A stretch of DNA of 64,000 bases, taken from positions 62,001-126,000 of the forward strand of contig NZ_JRQQ01000009.1 of assembly GCF_001625325.1 (NCBI RefSeq). The letters are read 5' to 3'. Shown here piece after piece: positions 15,992 to 24,691 of this stretch (positions within the stretch are counted from its first letter, which is position 1; the number at the start of each line of letters is the position of its first letter). The DNA comes from Croceicoccus estronivorus. GTDB taxonomy: Bacteria > Pseudomonadota > Alphaproteobacteria > Sphingomonadales > Sphingomonadaceae. Both the position numbers and the translations under genes were made by a program. The notes under the pieces were generated by a model. That model worked only from the letters and a program-made list of their open reading frames with translations. It ran no database searches and had not been told where the DNA came from.

Positions 15992-18403
15992 ATGATGAAG
16001 GGTGCTGTCAGGCATTTGCTGTTTGCGAGTGTGGCGGGCGCGGCTGTGGCGGTGTCCACGCCTTCGCTTGCACAGACAACGGAAGGTGCGTCGGAAACCA
16101 GTGGGCTGGGCGAGATCATCGTTACCGCTCAGCGCCGTGAGGAACGCAATCAGGACGTGCCTATCGCGATTACCGCGTTCACGCCGGAAACCTTGCAGAA
16201 GAACAATATCACCGACGCCCAGGGGCTGAATGGCCTGGTGCCGTCGATGACGATCGGTTCCAAGGGCCAGGGCTCGCGCGACACGATGTCGCCGACGATC
16301 CGTGGTCAGGGTGCGACCTTCCAGGCTGCCCCCGGTGTGGTCGTCTATATGAGCGAAGTTCCTCTGGCACCTGCCTATACGCTGAGTATGCAGGGCGGGC
16401 ACGGCAACTTCGTCGATCTGGAAAACGTGCAGGTCCTGTCCGGTCCCCAAGGCACGCTGTTCGGCCGCAACACCACCGGTGGTGCGGTCCTGTTGACTCC
16501 GAAGAAGCCGACGAACGATTTCGAAGGCTACATCGAAGGCAGCCTGGGCAACTACGATTTGCGTGGTCTTGAAGGCGCGATCAATGTGCCGGTCGTCGAT
16601 GACAAGCTGATGATCCGCGTCACAGGCGCTTATCGCGATCGCGATGGCTTCACCAAGGATCTCGTCTGGAACAAGCGGCGTGACGACACGCACTGGTATA
16701 TGGGCCGTATCGGCGTGCTGATGAAGCCGACCGAAGGCCTGACCAACTATTTCATGGCATTCGGATCACGCTCCAGCACCAACGGCACGGGCATTGTGAA
16801 CGGGGGCTTCAATATCCCCTATCTGCAGGCTTACGGCCTGTGCAGCCAGACGCCCGGCATCGGTTCCTGCGGCCTTTATCAGGAGCAGACGGACACGCAG
16901 GAAGAAATCGGCATCCGCAAGGTCCGTCCCGGCCTGGACGGTTACCAGAAGATCCGCACCTGGGGTATCGTCAACACTACCGATCTGGAGCTGTCCAGCC
17001 AGCTGACGCTGCGTAACATCGTCAGCTATCAACGTCTCAAGAGCGATTACGCCTATGATGCGGACGGTACGCCGATTCAGCAGTACGATGTGCAGTCATG
17101 GAAGTATCCGGACTTCCCCGTGGATGGTCTGCAGGAATACGGTCTGCCGCTGTACGGTTGGACGAATGCTGCGCCAAACAGCAATCCGCGCGATAACCTC
17201 AAGCAGTTCACCGAAGAATTGCAGCTTCAGGGGAATTTGCTGGACGACAAGCTGCAGCTCACTGTTGGCGGGTTCTATTACAGCCTGAAACCGTCCAGCC
17301 TGTGGGAAGTCCATCAGGTCGTCTATTGCCCCGCCGCCTATACCGGCACTTGCGGTGCGAACACGCAGATAGCGGGAGTGAGCACGAAGTCGAAGGCGCT
17401 GTATGCGCAGGCGACGCTGGATCTCGGCGCGCTTTCCCCGTCACTTGAACGCCTGAAACTGACTGCTGGCTATCGCTATACCTGGGATACGATTAACGGC
17501 TTCACCTCCAGCTGGGGGCTCAATACCCAGCAACAGCCGGCCTGTGCGTTCGATGGTTATGTCTTCGGCGATGAAGACCCGTTCGTAGCCTGCCAGTTCA
17601 CCGGCAATCTGAAGAGCAAGGCCCCGACCTGGACGATCGGGCTGGATTACAAGCCGACCAACGATCTGCTGCTCTATGCCAAGATCAGCCGTGGCTATAA
17701 GGCCGGTGGCTTCAACCCCTATGCGGTTCGGACAACGACCACTGTCTTCACGCCGGAAAAGCTGACCAACTACGAAGGCGGTTTCAAGTTCGACACGCGG
17801 CTCGGCTCAATGCCGGCTCGTTTGAATGCCACGTACTATTACGCTGATTATAAGGACATTCAGCAGGCTTCGGGCGACTACAATCCTGAAACGCAGGTCA
17901 GCGGTGCCGCTTTCTTCCAGCGCGCCGCAACGCTTCAGGGTGTCGAGGTCGAAGCAATGATCAAGCCCGCGCCGTGGCTGCAGATCGGCGCTACTGTCAG
18001 CCACACCGATGGCGATTACAAGGATAGCGACATTCCTTTCGTCTATATCCTGCCGTGGCAGTATAACGTGAATGCGACGATCGATCTGCCGATTCCGGAA
18101 GAGATGGGCAATCTCAGCTTTTACGCGAATTATGCGTATCAGGCGGACCAGCACACCAATCCGAAGCTGGACCGGGCGGAGCCTGGTGAAGTCCTCGAAT
18201 CCTACGGTTTGCTCAACCTCTCGCTTAACTGGCAGAATGTTGCCCAAAGCAACTTCGACGTCAGTCTGTTCGTGAGCAATGCGACCGACAAGAAGTATCG
18301 CATCATGAACACCAACGTCTTCAATTCGCTGCTCGTGGCTGGCGAGTTGTATGGCGAACCGCGGATGTATGGCGTCAAGCTGCGCTATAACTTCGGCAAG
18401 TAA
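15992..18403 (+). CDS. TonB-dependent outer membrane receptor
   Basis: An 803-residue receptor. A signal peptide ends at PSLAQ. The TonB box/plug start GEIIVTAQRREERNQDVPIAI follows. The plug domain covers about residues 40-160 with QGTLFGRNTTGGAVL, and the rest is a 22-strand-type barrel with SRGYKAGGFNPYAV near the C-terminal third. The gene ends in LRYNFGK. This subtype is abundant in sphingomonads and imports diverse organic compounds rather than only siderophores; the substrate is unknown. ATG 15992 follows AGGGAGG; an upstream TTG frame is unlikely. The divergent TetR suggests substrate-responsive control. Confidence 0.92.
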   Translation: MMKGAVRHLLFASVAGAAVAVSTPSLAQTTEGASETSGLGEIIVTAQRREERNQDVPIAITAFTPETLQKNNITDAQGLNGLVPSMTIGSKGQGSRDTMSPTIRGQGATFQAAPGVVVYMSEVPLAPAYTLSMQGGHGNFVDLENVQVLSGPQGTLFGRNTTGGAVLLTPKKPTNDFEGYIEGSLGNYDLRGLEGAINVPVVDDKLMIRVTGAYRDRDGFTKDLVWNKRRDDTHWYMGRIGVLMKPTEGLTNYFMAFGSRSSTNGTGIVNGGFNIPYLQAYGLCSQTPGIGSCGLYQEQTDTQEEIGIRKVRPGLDGYQKIRTWGIVNTTDLELSSQLTLRNIVSYQRLKSDYAYDADGTPIQQYDVQSWKYPDFPVDGLQEYGLPLYGWTNAAPNSNPRDNLKQFTEELQLQGNLLDDKLQLTVGGFYYSLKPSSLWEVHQVVYCPAAYTGTCGANTQIAGVSTKSKALYAQATLDLGALSPSLERLKLTAGYRYTWDTINGFTSSWGLNTQQQPACAFDGYVFGDEDPFVACQFTGNLKSKAPTWTIGLDYKPTNDLLLYAKISRGYKAGGFNPYAVRTTTTVFTPEKLTNYEGGFKFDTRLGSMPARLNATYYYADYKDIQQASGDYNPETQVSGAAFFQRAATLQGVEVEAMIKPAPWLQIGATVSHTDGDYKDSDIPFVYILPWQYNVNATIDLPIPEEMGNLSFYANYAYQADQHTNPKLDRAEPGEVLESYGLLNLSLNWQNVAQSNFDVSLFVSNATDKKYRIMNTNVFNSLLVAGELYGEPRMYGVKLRYNFGK

Positions 18404-18412
18404 CATGGGTAC

Positions 18413-18450
18413 GGCGCTGGCTCAGCACTGCTGGGCCAGCGCCTTTTCTT
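18413..18450 (+). terminator. Rho-independent terminator after the TonB receptor
   Basis: GGCGCTGG pairs with CCAGCGCC (18413-18443), followed by TTTTCTT. It lies 10 bases after the receptor stop. Confidence 0.8.
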
Positions 18451-18932
18451 GAATAGACAATACCTGCAAAGGCATGCGCGCACGCATGGTGCGCCAACCA
18501 CTGCCGACACAGGCACGCAAACCCCAAAAGATGTTTGGTTACATGAGGATGGCAGGCAACCGCCTGCCCGTCAGCGGAAGCGCATGGCTGTTGGGCAACA
18601 CATGCGAATCATTCTTCTCGCATCAGTGTGAACTGGCTTAACGGTTAACGTATCGGAGGGCTGCGCAGCCAGAGTGTTAAATCATGTAAACTCTGTCACT
18701 GGCGGGCGATCAGTGGCGGTAAGATTTTCTTAACGGGCCAAACCCCTTGCCATTCGCGGGATACCGCAGGTTTCCGATCGGTCTGTGACTTCTGAAAGTG
18801 GCGTGCAGAGATAACGCAAGTTTCAGAAACTGGTTTCCTTGTTCACGACAATAATCAGGTAGCATCCCTTATTTTGGTAAGGGGACAGTTTTTACGTTGC
18901 CCGGCGATGATGCGATAACCCCAAGTGCCACA

Positions 18933-18953
18933 GACAATATTCCGAATATTGTC
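18933..18953. promoter_or_regulatory. Perfect palindrome upstream of the PilZ gene
   Basis: GACAATATTC and GAATATTGTC flank one central base. The repeat lies 20 bases before the ATG and overlaps the likely 5' leader, suggesting an operator or mRNA hairpin. No known regulator family was recognised. Confidence 0.45.
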
Positions 18954-18973
18954 TCCATCTGGAGCGGTTGTGA

Positions 18974-19633
18974 ATGTATCGTCGTTTGCCTGGAGAGGAG
19001 CCCCGGCCAGCCCATTCTTCCGTCGTAGCGACAGCGGAAGAGATAAGAAATGACGGGCGGCGGGATCAACGCGTCACTTTGGTGCTGCGTACTGCCAAAT
19101 TGATCGCCGATAGGGCCGAATTTCTTTGCCTGGTGCGCGACGTTTCCGCCACCGGTGTGAAATTGCAGCTGTTTCATGCGTTGCCGCCTGCCAAATCCCT
19201 GTTTCTGGAAATGGACGACGGGGAAAAGTATCAGATCGAACATATCTGGACGAACGGCGATTTTGCTGGCTTTCGGTTTCCGCTGAAGATCAACCTGCAC
19301 CGGATGATTGCCAATCCGGAAAGGAAGTTCCCTCGGCGCCAGCTGAGATTGCGGGTTCCGTTGCAAGGATTCATGCGGTTCAATTCATCGGAAGCTCCGA
19401 TAGAGTTTGAAAACATCTCCCAGCAGGGCGCGCGCATCAAATGCGACAGGCTGCTGGCGATAGAGCAGCGCGTGACGCTCGATGTGGAGAAATTCCCGCC
19501 GATTGTTGCGAAGATCCGCTGGCGCGAACGGCCCTTTTACGGCTTGGTTTTCGAACAGACTTTCCGGTACGAGGAACTGGCCAATCGCCTGTTCCCTGAT
19601 GGTATCGAGCGGTCGGAAACACGGTCTGTGTGA
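18974..19633 (+). CDS. Tandem PilZ domain protein
   Basis: A 219-residue protein with two PilZ-like modules. The first (about residues 27-105) has RRDQRV and DVSATGVKLQ. The second (about residues 115-210) has RRQLRLRVPL and NISQQGARIKC. R-x-x-x-R followed by (D/N)-x-S-x-x-G is the cyclic-di-GMP signature, so it may sense c-di-GMP and act on polysaccharide or envelope functions; the exopolysaccharide operon is 1.6 kb away. GGAG lies nine bases before the ATG. It converges on the M48 protease gene. Confidence 0.85.
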   Translation: MYRRLPGEEPRPAHSSVVATAEEIRNDGRRDQRVTLVLRTAKLIADRAEFLCLVRDVSATGVKLQLFHALPPAKSLFLEMDDGEKYQIEHIWTNGDFAGFRFPLKINLHRMIANPERKFPRRQLRLRVPLQGFMRFNSSEAPIEFENISQQGARIKCDRLLAIEQRVTLDVEKFPPIVAKIRWRERPFYGLVFEQTFRYEELANRLFPDGIERSETRSV

Positions 19634-19650
19634 CGCGCAATCCGCGTGGT

Positions 19651-20697
19651 CTATTCGAGAGGTTCGTAACGCCGTCTGAGCAATGCTTCGGCCTTGCTGA
19701 AGGACTGGCTATCGGGCAACCGCTCGATCTCCTTGTCCATCGCCGCTGCCCGCTGCCGGGGCGACCGGTAAATTCTGCTGCGCAGTAGCCCGGGATCCAG
19801 CTTCTTCCCTGCACCGCGCCAGAAATCAGGTGCGGTGCGAGGATCGAAGCCGGCATTGTACAGCAGATGGATACTCAGAAGGTCCGCCTCATCCTCCGCT
19901 TGCCGGTTCAGGCGGCGATTGCGGCCGAATTCGGCAAGCAACCCGTTTGCCACGTCAGCGGCCTCCAGCCTGTCGCGATGCCGCAAAATGGTGTGTGCCA
20001 GTTCATGAGCCAGCAGAACCGCGAGCTGCCCATCGTCGAACCGGTCTAGCAGTGATGATGAGATCTGGATGATTTCCCCATCGGAGTGGGCAACAGTCTT
20101 GTCATTCCAGACCACTTCGAACCGGCTTCGACAAACTGGAACGGGCTGGACACTGGCGGTGATCTGTTCGCCGCCTCGTCTCAGGCCAAAATTGATCGGC
20201 TGATCGATTGGAAGCGCGGCCAGCGATTGTTCGACCCGATCACGGGGCTCACTCGACTGTCGTGCAGAGGCGTTCCCATCATCCACCGGTGCGCCATTGA
20301 TAGAGACGAGGCCGTCATTCGCCTGGACGCCTGCTGCGTCCGCTGGGCTGCTTGGCAGGACGGCTTCCACCGATACCGGTTGGGCAAAAAGGAACAGCCG
20401 TTGTGCTGCCTCCCTGGCGGAAGGTGCGTATTGAGTCACTGCGTGGAGTACCAGGCCAGTGAACGGCATCGTCTCGTCACACAGGCGGGCATTGCCTTGC
20501 GCCAGCCTTTGACCCAACCGGGCGAGTCTGACGTCCTGTTCCCGCAGCCGCAGCAAAGCCTGGTCCAATGGGGAAGCAGCTGTGGCAGGGGCCGCTGCCG
20601 CCAATGCCCACAGACAGATCACGATCCCACGGGCAATCCGAAGAAGCGCCGCCCATGCGGGCAGAGTGGACGCGGAGCAGGGGGTGGGGCGAATCAC
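19651..20697 (-). CDS. Exported M48-family metalloprotease with PDZ domain
   Basis: A 348-residue protein. A long N-terminal signal (about residues 1-42, ending AAAPATAAS) precedes a PDZ-like segment (about residues 95-175, with VLPSSPADAAGVQANDGLVS). The zinc protease motif HELAHTILRH lies near residue 230, and EDEADLLSIHLL supplies the third ligand. The combination resembles periplasmic M48 quality-control proteases. It is transcribed toward the PilZ gene and divergently from the small protein gene at 20905. Confidence 0.87.
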   Translation of the reverse strand: MIRPTPCSASTLPAWAALLRIARGIVICLWALAAAAPATAASPLDQALLRLREQDVRLARLGQRLAQGNARLCDETMPFTGLVLHAVTQYAPSAREAAQRLFLFAQPVSVEAVLPSSPADAAGVQANDGLVSINGAPVDDGNASARQSSEPRDRVEQSLAALPIDQPINFGLRRGGEQITASVQPVPVCRSRFEVVWNDKTVAHSDGEIIQISSSLLDRFDDGQLAVLLAHELAHTILRHRDRLEAADVANGLLAEFGRNRRLNRQAEDEADLLSIHLLYNAGFDPRTAPDFWRGAGKKLDPGLLRSRIYRSPRQRAAAMDKEIERLPDSQSFSKAEALLRRRYEPLE

Positions 20698-20904
20698 TGT
20701 GCGTGCTAACAGGTTTTCAAGGATGATATCCGGTGCCGGGGCTGGTTTTTCAGGATACTAGTACGGCAAATGCCACTGTGAAATGCGGTCCGTCGCATAT
20801 CTGGGTCATCTCCTAGTAACCTTGCGGTTGTAGGGTTCACCTGCTGTTGATCCGTCTGGCACCTTCATGCAAGGTGTTGGGGAATTTGAAAGTGAGGTGT
20901 GCTT

Positions 20905-21180
20905 ATGCATTCTGGAAAAGCCCTTTTTGCGGGACTGGCCGCTCTCTCCTTGGCGATCGTACCTTCGATGGCCGCAGCGAAAGAATCCGCCGCCAACCGG
21001 TTGGCGCTCAGCAATGCAGTCATACCGACTGCAGAGCCCCTGCGGGTCGGATCACCAGTGCAAAAATCAGAAAAAAGTATCAGCACTACCGCGTTGGTGG
21101 TCATAACAGCGCTTACATTGGGTGGGATCGCTCTCGCCTTTGGCCTTGGCGATGACGACAACTCGCCAGCGAGCCCCTGA
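20905..21180 (+). CDS. Small exported/membrane protein of unknown function
   Basis: A 91-residue protein. Residues 1-25 form a signal peptide (GLAALSLAIVPSMAAA). A second hydrophobic helix lies at about residues 60-80 (TTALVVITALTLGGIALAFG), followed by an acidic tail (DDDN). AGGTG lies upstream of the ATG at 20905; a GTG at 20899 is an alternative. It has its own terminator and no recognised family. Its neighbours are a protease and the end of the exopolysaccharide operon. Confidence 0.65.
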   Translation: MHSGKALFAGLAALSLAIVPSMAAAKESAANRLALSNAVIPTAEPLRVGSPVQKSEKSISTTALVVITALTLGGIALAFGLGDDDNSPASP

Positions 21181-21200
21181 GCGTACTGTCAGCTACACGT

Positions 21201-21228
21201 AAAAGGGCGGCTTTTGCCGCCCTTTTTG
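21201..21228. terminator. Bidirectional terminator between the small protein gene and the exopolysaccharide operon
   Basis: GGGCGGC and GCCGCCC flank a TTTT loop, with AAAA before and TTTTT after the stem. It can end the rightward small gene and the leftward operon that stops at 21259. Confidence 0.88.
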
Positions 21229-21258
21229 TTGTCGTCCCATGATGTGACCGGCGGGAGG

Positions 21259-22455
21259 CTATCTTTCCGGAAGCCTCGCGATGAAGTCGAGCCGCTTTTG
21301 AACGACGCTTTCGACTGTGAGGTTGGAGAGCGCCAGCTTATGGGCCCTGTCTCTCAACACATTGTACAATTCCTCGTCTTCCCAAAGCCGGATCATCTGA
21401 TCCAGCGCCTGCGCGGCATCGTGGAAGAAGATGCCGTAGTTCTGAACGACGTCGCGGCAGCCGGTCTGGAATGTCGTTACAGGAAAGACCCCCAGTGAAA
21501 TCGCTTCTGCAAGGGACTTGGAAAACCCCTCCCGCTGACTGGGAAGCACGAAGAAGTCGCCATTCCCCAGATCGGAAACCTTCGATCGGGAGAAGCCGTG
21601 GAATTCCACATTATCCAGGGATTCGATCCTGCTCAGGATGAAATCCTGATAATCCGGGCCTTCGTACAGGGCATCGAAATTGCCATAGATCTTGAACTTC
21701 CAGCTGGGCATGATCGTCAGTGCCCGCTCTGCAATATCGAGGAATTCCTCAATCCCCTTGTCCCGCATGATCCTGGAGAAATAGATGACATTGGCGCTCT
21801 TGCGGGCGGTTACCTTCTTCTCGATGGTCTGGCGGAGAGGTTCGATGCCCGCCCCCGGAAGGACCAGGACCTGGTCTGGCGGGATTTCGACACCGGACAG
21901 AGCCGTGAGGTCAGCCGGATCATCGCGGTTTTCAAAGATCAGATAGTTCCATCGCGAAGTCAGGATGAACCGGTAGACGAGATATTTGAACACCCGGTTT
22001 GCGAGCGATTGCTTGATGAAGAACGAGCCCAGACCAGTGAAGTAGAAACTCAACTTCCCGCAGCTGGCGAACCTGCTGGCCAGCGCGGTGAGAAGAATGG
22101 GTTTGAGCGTGTACACGTCAATGAAGCTGGCCGGGGCCTGCCGCATGAGGCGCCAATAGGTGATGATGGTGGAAAGCGCCCGGTACAGTTGCACCAGCGC
22201 GCTGGACCTGTCTTTCGCTTTCAGTGGGACGGAAACTGTCGAATAGCCGGCGGCACGATAATCAAAATCGTCGTTCTCGAAATTGGAGACCAGGGTAACG
22301 CGTCCCCCGTCCGCGATTATTTTCGAATAGAACGACGCGAAATGCGACAGGAAGAATGTGCTCTTGTTTATGAAGACGATAAAATCGGATGAGGTAGAAC
22401 CGGCAGGGTGTTTCCCGTCGGGCATCTGAGATTTTCCTGTTGCTTGTGTTGTCAT
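21259..22455 (-). CDS. Glycosyltransferase family 4-like protein
   Basis: A 398-residue GT-B enzyme. The C-terminal half has NVIYFSRIMRDKGIEEFLD, the donor-side signature, and FFVLPSQREGFSKSLAEAIS (about residues 305-325) with the E-x7-E-like motif of family 4 retaining enzymes. The N-terminal FINKSTFFLSHFASFYSKI resembles acceptor domains of capsule and O-antigen enzymes. It probably adds a sugar to the lipid-linked exopolysaccharide repeat. It is the last gene of the leftward cluster. Confidence 0.85.
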   Translation of the reverse strand: MTTQATGKSQMPDGKHPAGSTSSDFIVFINKSTFFLSHFASFYSKIIADGGRVTLVSNFENDDFDYRAAGYSTVSVPLKAKDRSSALVQLYRALSTIITYWRLMRQAPASFIDVYTLKPILLTALASRFASCGKLSFYFTGLGSFFIKQSLANRVFKYLVYRFILTSRWNYLIFENRDDPADLTALSGVEIPPDQVLVLPGAGIEPLRQTIEKKVTARKSANVIYFSRIMRDKGIEEFLDIAERALTIMPSWKFKIYGNFDALYEGPDYQDFILSRIESLDNVEFHGFSRSKVSDLGNGDFFVLPSQREGFSKSLAEAISLGVFPVTTFQTGCRDVVQNYGIFFHDAAQALDQMIRLWEDEELYNVLRDRAHKLALSNLTVESVVQKRLDFIARLPER

Positions 22456-22510
22456 CGATAATCGGCTGGCAGGGCGGCCGGGAAATTACGGACCTGCCGG
22501 GGCGCGAAGG

Positions 22511-23713
22511 TCAGCGCGCCCTCGCAACGGGTGCAGTGCGTGCGATTGGCCGGCGGGTGCCGGCTGGCGGCGCATTTGCAGGTGCCGGAATGCTGCGCAT
22601 GTACGAAAATGCCAGCAACACCAGCATCGGGGTGAACATCGTCTTCTGCCTGACCGCCAGCCCCAGATTGGCTGTGGTGTTGGCCAGCAGGGTCCAGGCG
22701 ATTGCGACGAACACGAACGCGAAGATCCGCTCGAAATCCTGCAACGAGGACTTCCTGCGCACCATGTTGGCGAGGATAGAGAGAAAGCCAACCAGAAGGA
22801 TTGCGTTTTCAAAACTCACGACTGTCCCCAGCAGGCCGGGAACCTCGGTGAAGAGCGGACGGAAGAGAAAGGCGAACAATCGTTCCGGGATGGACATGTC
22901 GGCAATATCGACCGCGCTGCCCCCTCTGAAAGTCGAATATTGCCGCTGTTCCACATAATCCACGATGTCATTGATCGAGGATGCGTCATCGAGCCCGGTG
23001 TAATTCAACCCGAGACTGATGGCGAAAGCGGTCACCGGCACCATCAATGTGGCCAGCAGAACCTTGCGGGCCATCGGAATACTCCCGGCCAGGATCGCGG
23101 CAAACGCCAGTGCGATTGTCAGCAGCCCGGCCATGTGCGGGCGCACGCAACCCATGGCCACGACTGCGAAGATCAGGACAACTTGCCGGGATCGGATGCG
23201 TTGGACCGACCAGAGGATCAGTCCGACGGCCATAAAGGCGATGCTGTCCTTGCCGATCGCCGCGCTCCAGAAACTGAAACCGGGCAGCAGGAGAACGAGG
23301 GATGCCAATTGCCTGATCCAGCGGGTCTTGTCTGCAACTGCCGTGCGCAATGCGCTGGCCATTGCGATCAGGCCGATAAAGCCGATCAGATTGTAAACGA
23401 GGAATATCCCTTCGTAGGACATTCCCAGTCCACGAGAGAACAGTGCGGTAAACGCGACGACAGCGTCCCCGCCGAGCCCGAACGATGCGCCGGATTCGAG
23501 GGAATAGGCGTAATAGGCCCACGTATCGGCGATGTTGTCGCGCGTGTAATCGACGTAAATCAGGCAAAATGCCGTGTGCCAGACATAGAGGAAGAACGCC
23601 CAGGCTCTCGGCACCCGGAACAGCCTGTGCTGTGCGATGGCAAACACACCTCCAAGGACGACGAAGAATAGCGCCCAGAGCAGTTGTGAAAGGTCGTTGG
23701 CATCGGTGAACAT
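22511..23713 (-). CDS. Polytopic membrane protein, EpsG/Wzy-like polymerase candidate
   Basis: A 400-residue protein with about ten hydrophobic segments and a periplasmic loop around residues 225-285. The features DNIADTWAYYAYS and FWSAAIGKDSIAFMAVGL (Gly-Lys-Asp-Ser in the middle) resemble EpsG-type polymerases. The family call is moderate. A second Wzy/ligase-like protein is encoded at the other end of the operon, so one may polymerise and the other ligate or release the chain. Confidence 0.65.
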   Translation of the reverse strand: MFTDANDLSQLLWALFFVVLGGVFAIAQHRLFRVPRAWAFFLYVWHTAFCLIYVDYTRDNIADTWAYYAYSLESGASFGLGGDAVVAFTALFSRGLGMSYEGIFLVYNLIGFIGLIAMASALRTAVADKTRWIRQLASLVLLLPGFSFWSAAIGKDSIAFMAVGLILWSVQRIRSRQVVLIFAVVAMGCVRPHMAGLLTIALAFAAILAGSIPMARKVLLATLMVPVTAFAISLGLNYTGLDDASSINDIVDYVEQRQYSTFRGGSAVDIADMSIPERLFAFLFRPLFTEVPGLLGTVVSFENAILLVGFLSILANMVRRKSSLQDFERIFAFVFVAIAWTLLANTTANLGLAVRQKTMFTPMLVLLAFSYMRSIPAPANAPPAGTRRPIARTAPVARAR

Positions 23714-23766
23714 GGATTGGTGTCTCGTTGATCCCGGTCGTCAGCGGTTTTGCGGGCGAGGGCCGC

Positions 23767-24684
23767 TCAGGTCGCGACGGGCCGTTCGATTCTGATCCAG
23801 TCCTGCAACTGGGCCAGATCGCCAGGCGTAAAGGCGCTTTTCCACTTTTCGTCGTTGTCCTTGCGGATCGTGAAATCTTTCAGTCTGGCGGTTGCGTCCT
23901 GCCCGGCGTCAAGCCCGGCGAACTTCCAGAGGCGCTGCACGGTCGGGACCGGAGCATTCACGAAATCACTGTACCCGATCTCGATGTAGGTTTCCGGCGT
24001 CAGAATGGCTTCGGCCTCTGTCCGAATACTGTTCACGACCGCGCTCCATTGCGCGGCGGCCAGGGCGGGCGGGGAGCCCGTCGCTTCCGCATCAGCGAGA
24101 AACCCGGCCCACTGGGCAGGAATGTCGCGATGCCACCACAGCCGCTCGCGCCCTTTGCCGGTGTTCCAGAAGCTGGTTTTCAGCAACGAGGCGACTTGTG
24201 CTTCTGCCGTGCGGGTGAGGTGGATGAACCGGGCGTCGGGAAAGAGCGCCTTGAGATACCGGATGCGTCCCGGACCGGTCAGCTTGAGGACGAGATGGCT
24301 CCGGCGTTGCAGTGATGCGATCCGCAGCAATCTGCCACGGATGCGCGTTGCCTCCGCTTCTTCAGGCACAGTGTCCCACAGGTAGCCGCGTACAAAGCGC
24401 TCCCCCGCTGTCCGGTTCCAGAACCGGAACAGTTCTGTCTTGCGCGGGGCAAGGTTGGTGAAACGGCCCGGCCCGGTTTCGGGCCCGTGCTTGCCAAGGC
24501 TGAAGCGGTTTTCCGGGCGCGTAAAGGCCGCGGCTATTAGCCCGAACAGGGGTGTCGCCGAAAGCAGATCGTCATGATTGGTCGCAATGGCTGCCTGAGG
24601 ATGCGTCGAAAACATATCGAAGCACACAGTCGTTCCGCTGCGCGGTGCCCCAATCAGGAAAATGGGTTGTACGTTGCCGTTCAT
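23767..24684 (-). CDS. Sulfotransferase family protein
   Basis: A 305-residue enzyme. The 5'-phosphosulfate loop is IFLIGAPRSGTT at the N-terminus, and the 3'-phosphate region is FPDARFIHLTRTAEAQVAS (about residues 150-168). These bind PAPS, the sulfate donor. The ATG at 24684 is preferred because it places the PAPS loop near the N-terminus as usual; the frame extends upstream into the next gene. It lies in the exopolysaccharide operon, eight bases after a glycosyltransferase, so the likely acceptor is the polysaccharide. Confidence 0.83.
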   Translation of the reverse strand: MNGNVQPIFLIGAPRSGTTVCFDMFSTHPQAAIATNHDDLLSATPLFGLIAAAFTRPENRFSLGKHGPETGPGRFTNLAPRKTELFRFWNRTAGERFVRGYLWDTVPEEAEATRIRGRLLRIASLQRRSHLVLKLTGPGRIRYLKALFPDARFIHLTRTAEAQVASLLKTSFWNTGKGRERLWWHRDIPAQWAGFLADAEATGSPPALAAAQWSAVVNSIRTEAEAILTPETYIEIGYSDFVNAPVPTVQRLWKFAGLDAGQDATARLKDFTIRKDNDEKWKSAFTPGDLAQLQDWIRIERPVAT

Positions 24685-24691
24685 GCGGGAC

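Larger units (their letters stand above)
18404..18973. other. Intergenic region before the PilZ gene
   Basis: 570 bases without a supported gene. It begins with the receptor's terminator and ends with a perfect 21-base palindrome just before the PilZ gene. The middle is AT-richer than its surroundings (TTAACGGTTAACG at about 18637) and may carry the PilZ promoter; no confident -35/-10 pair was chosen. Confidence 0.55.
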
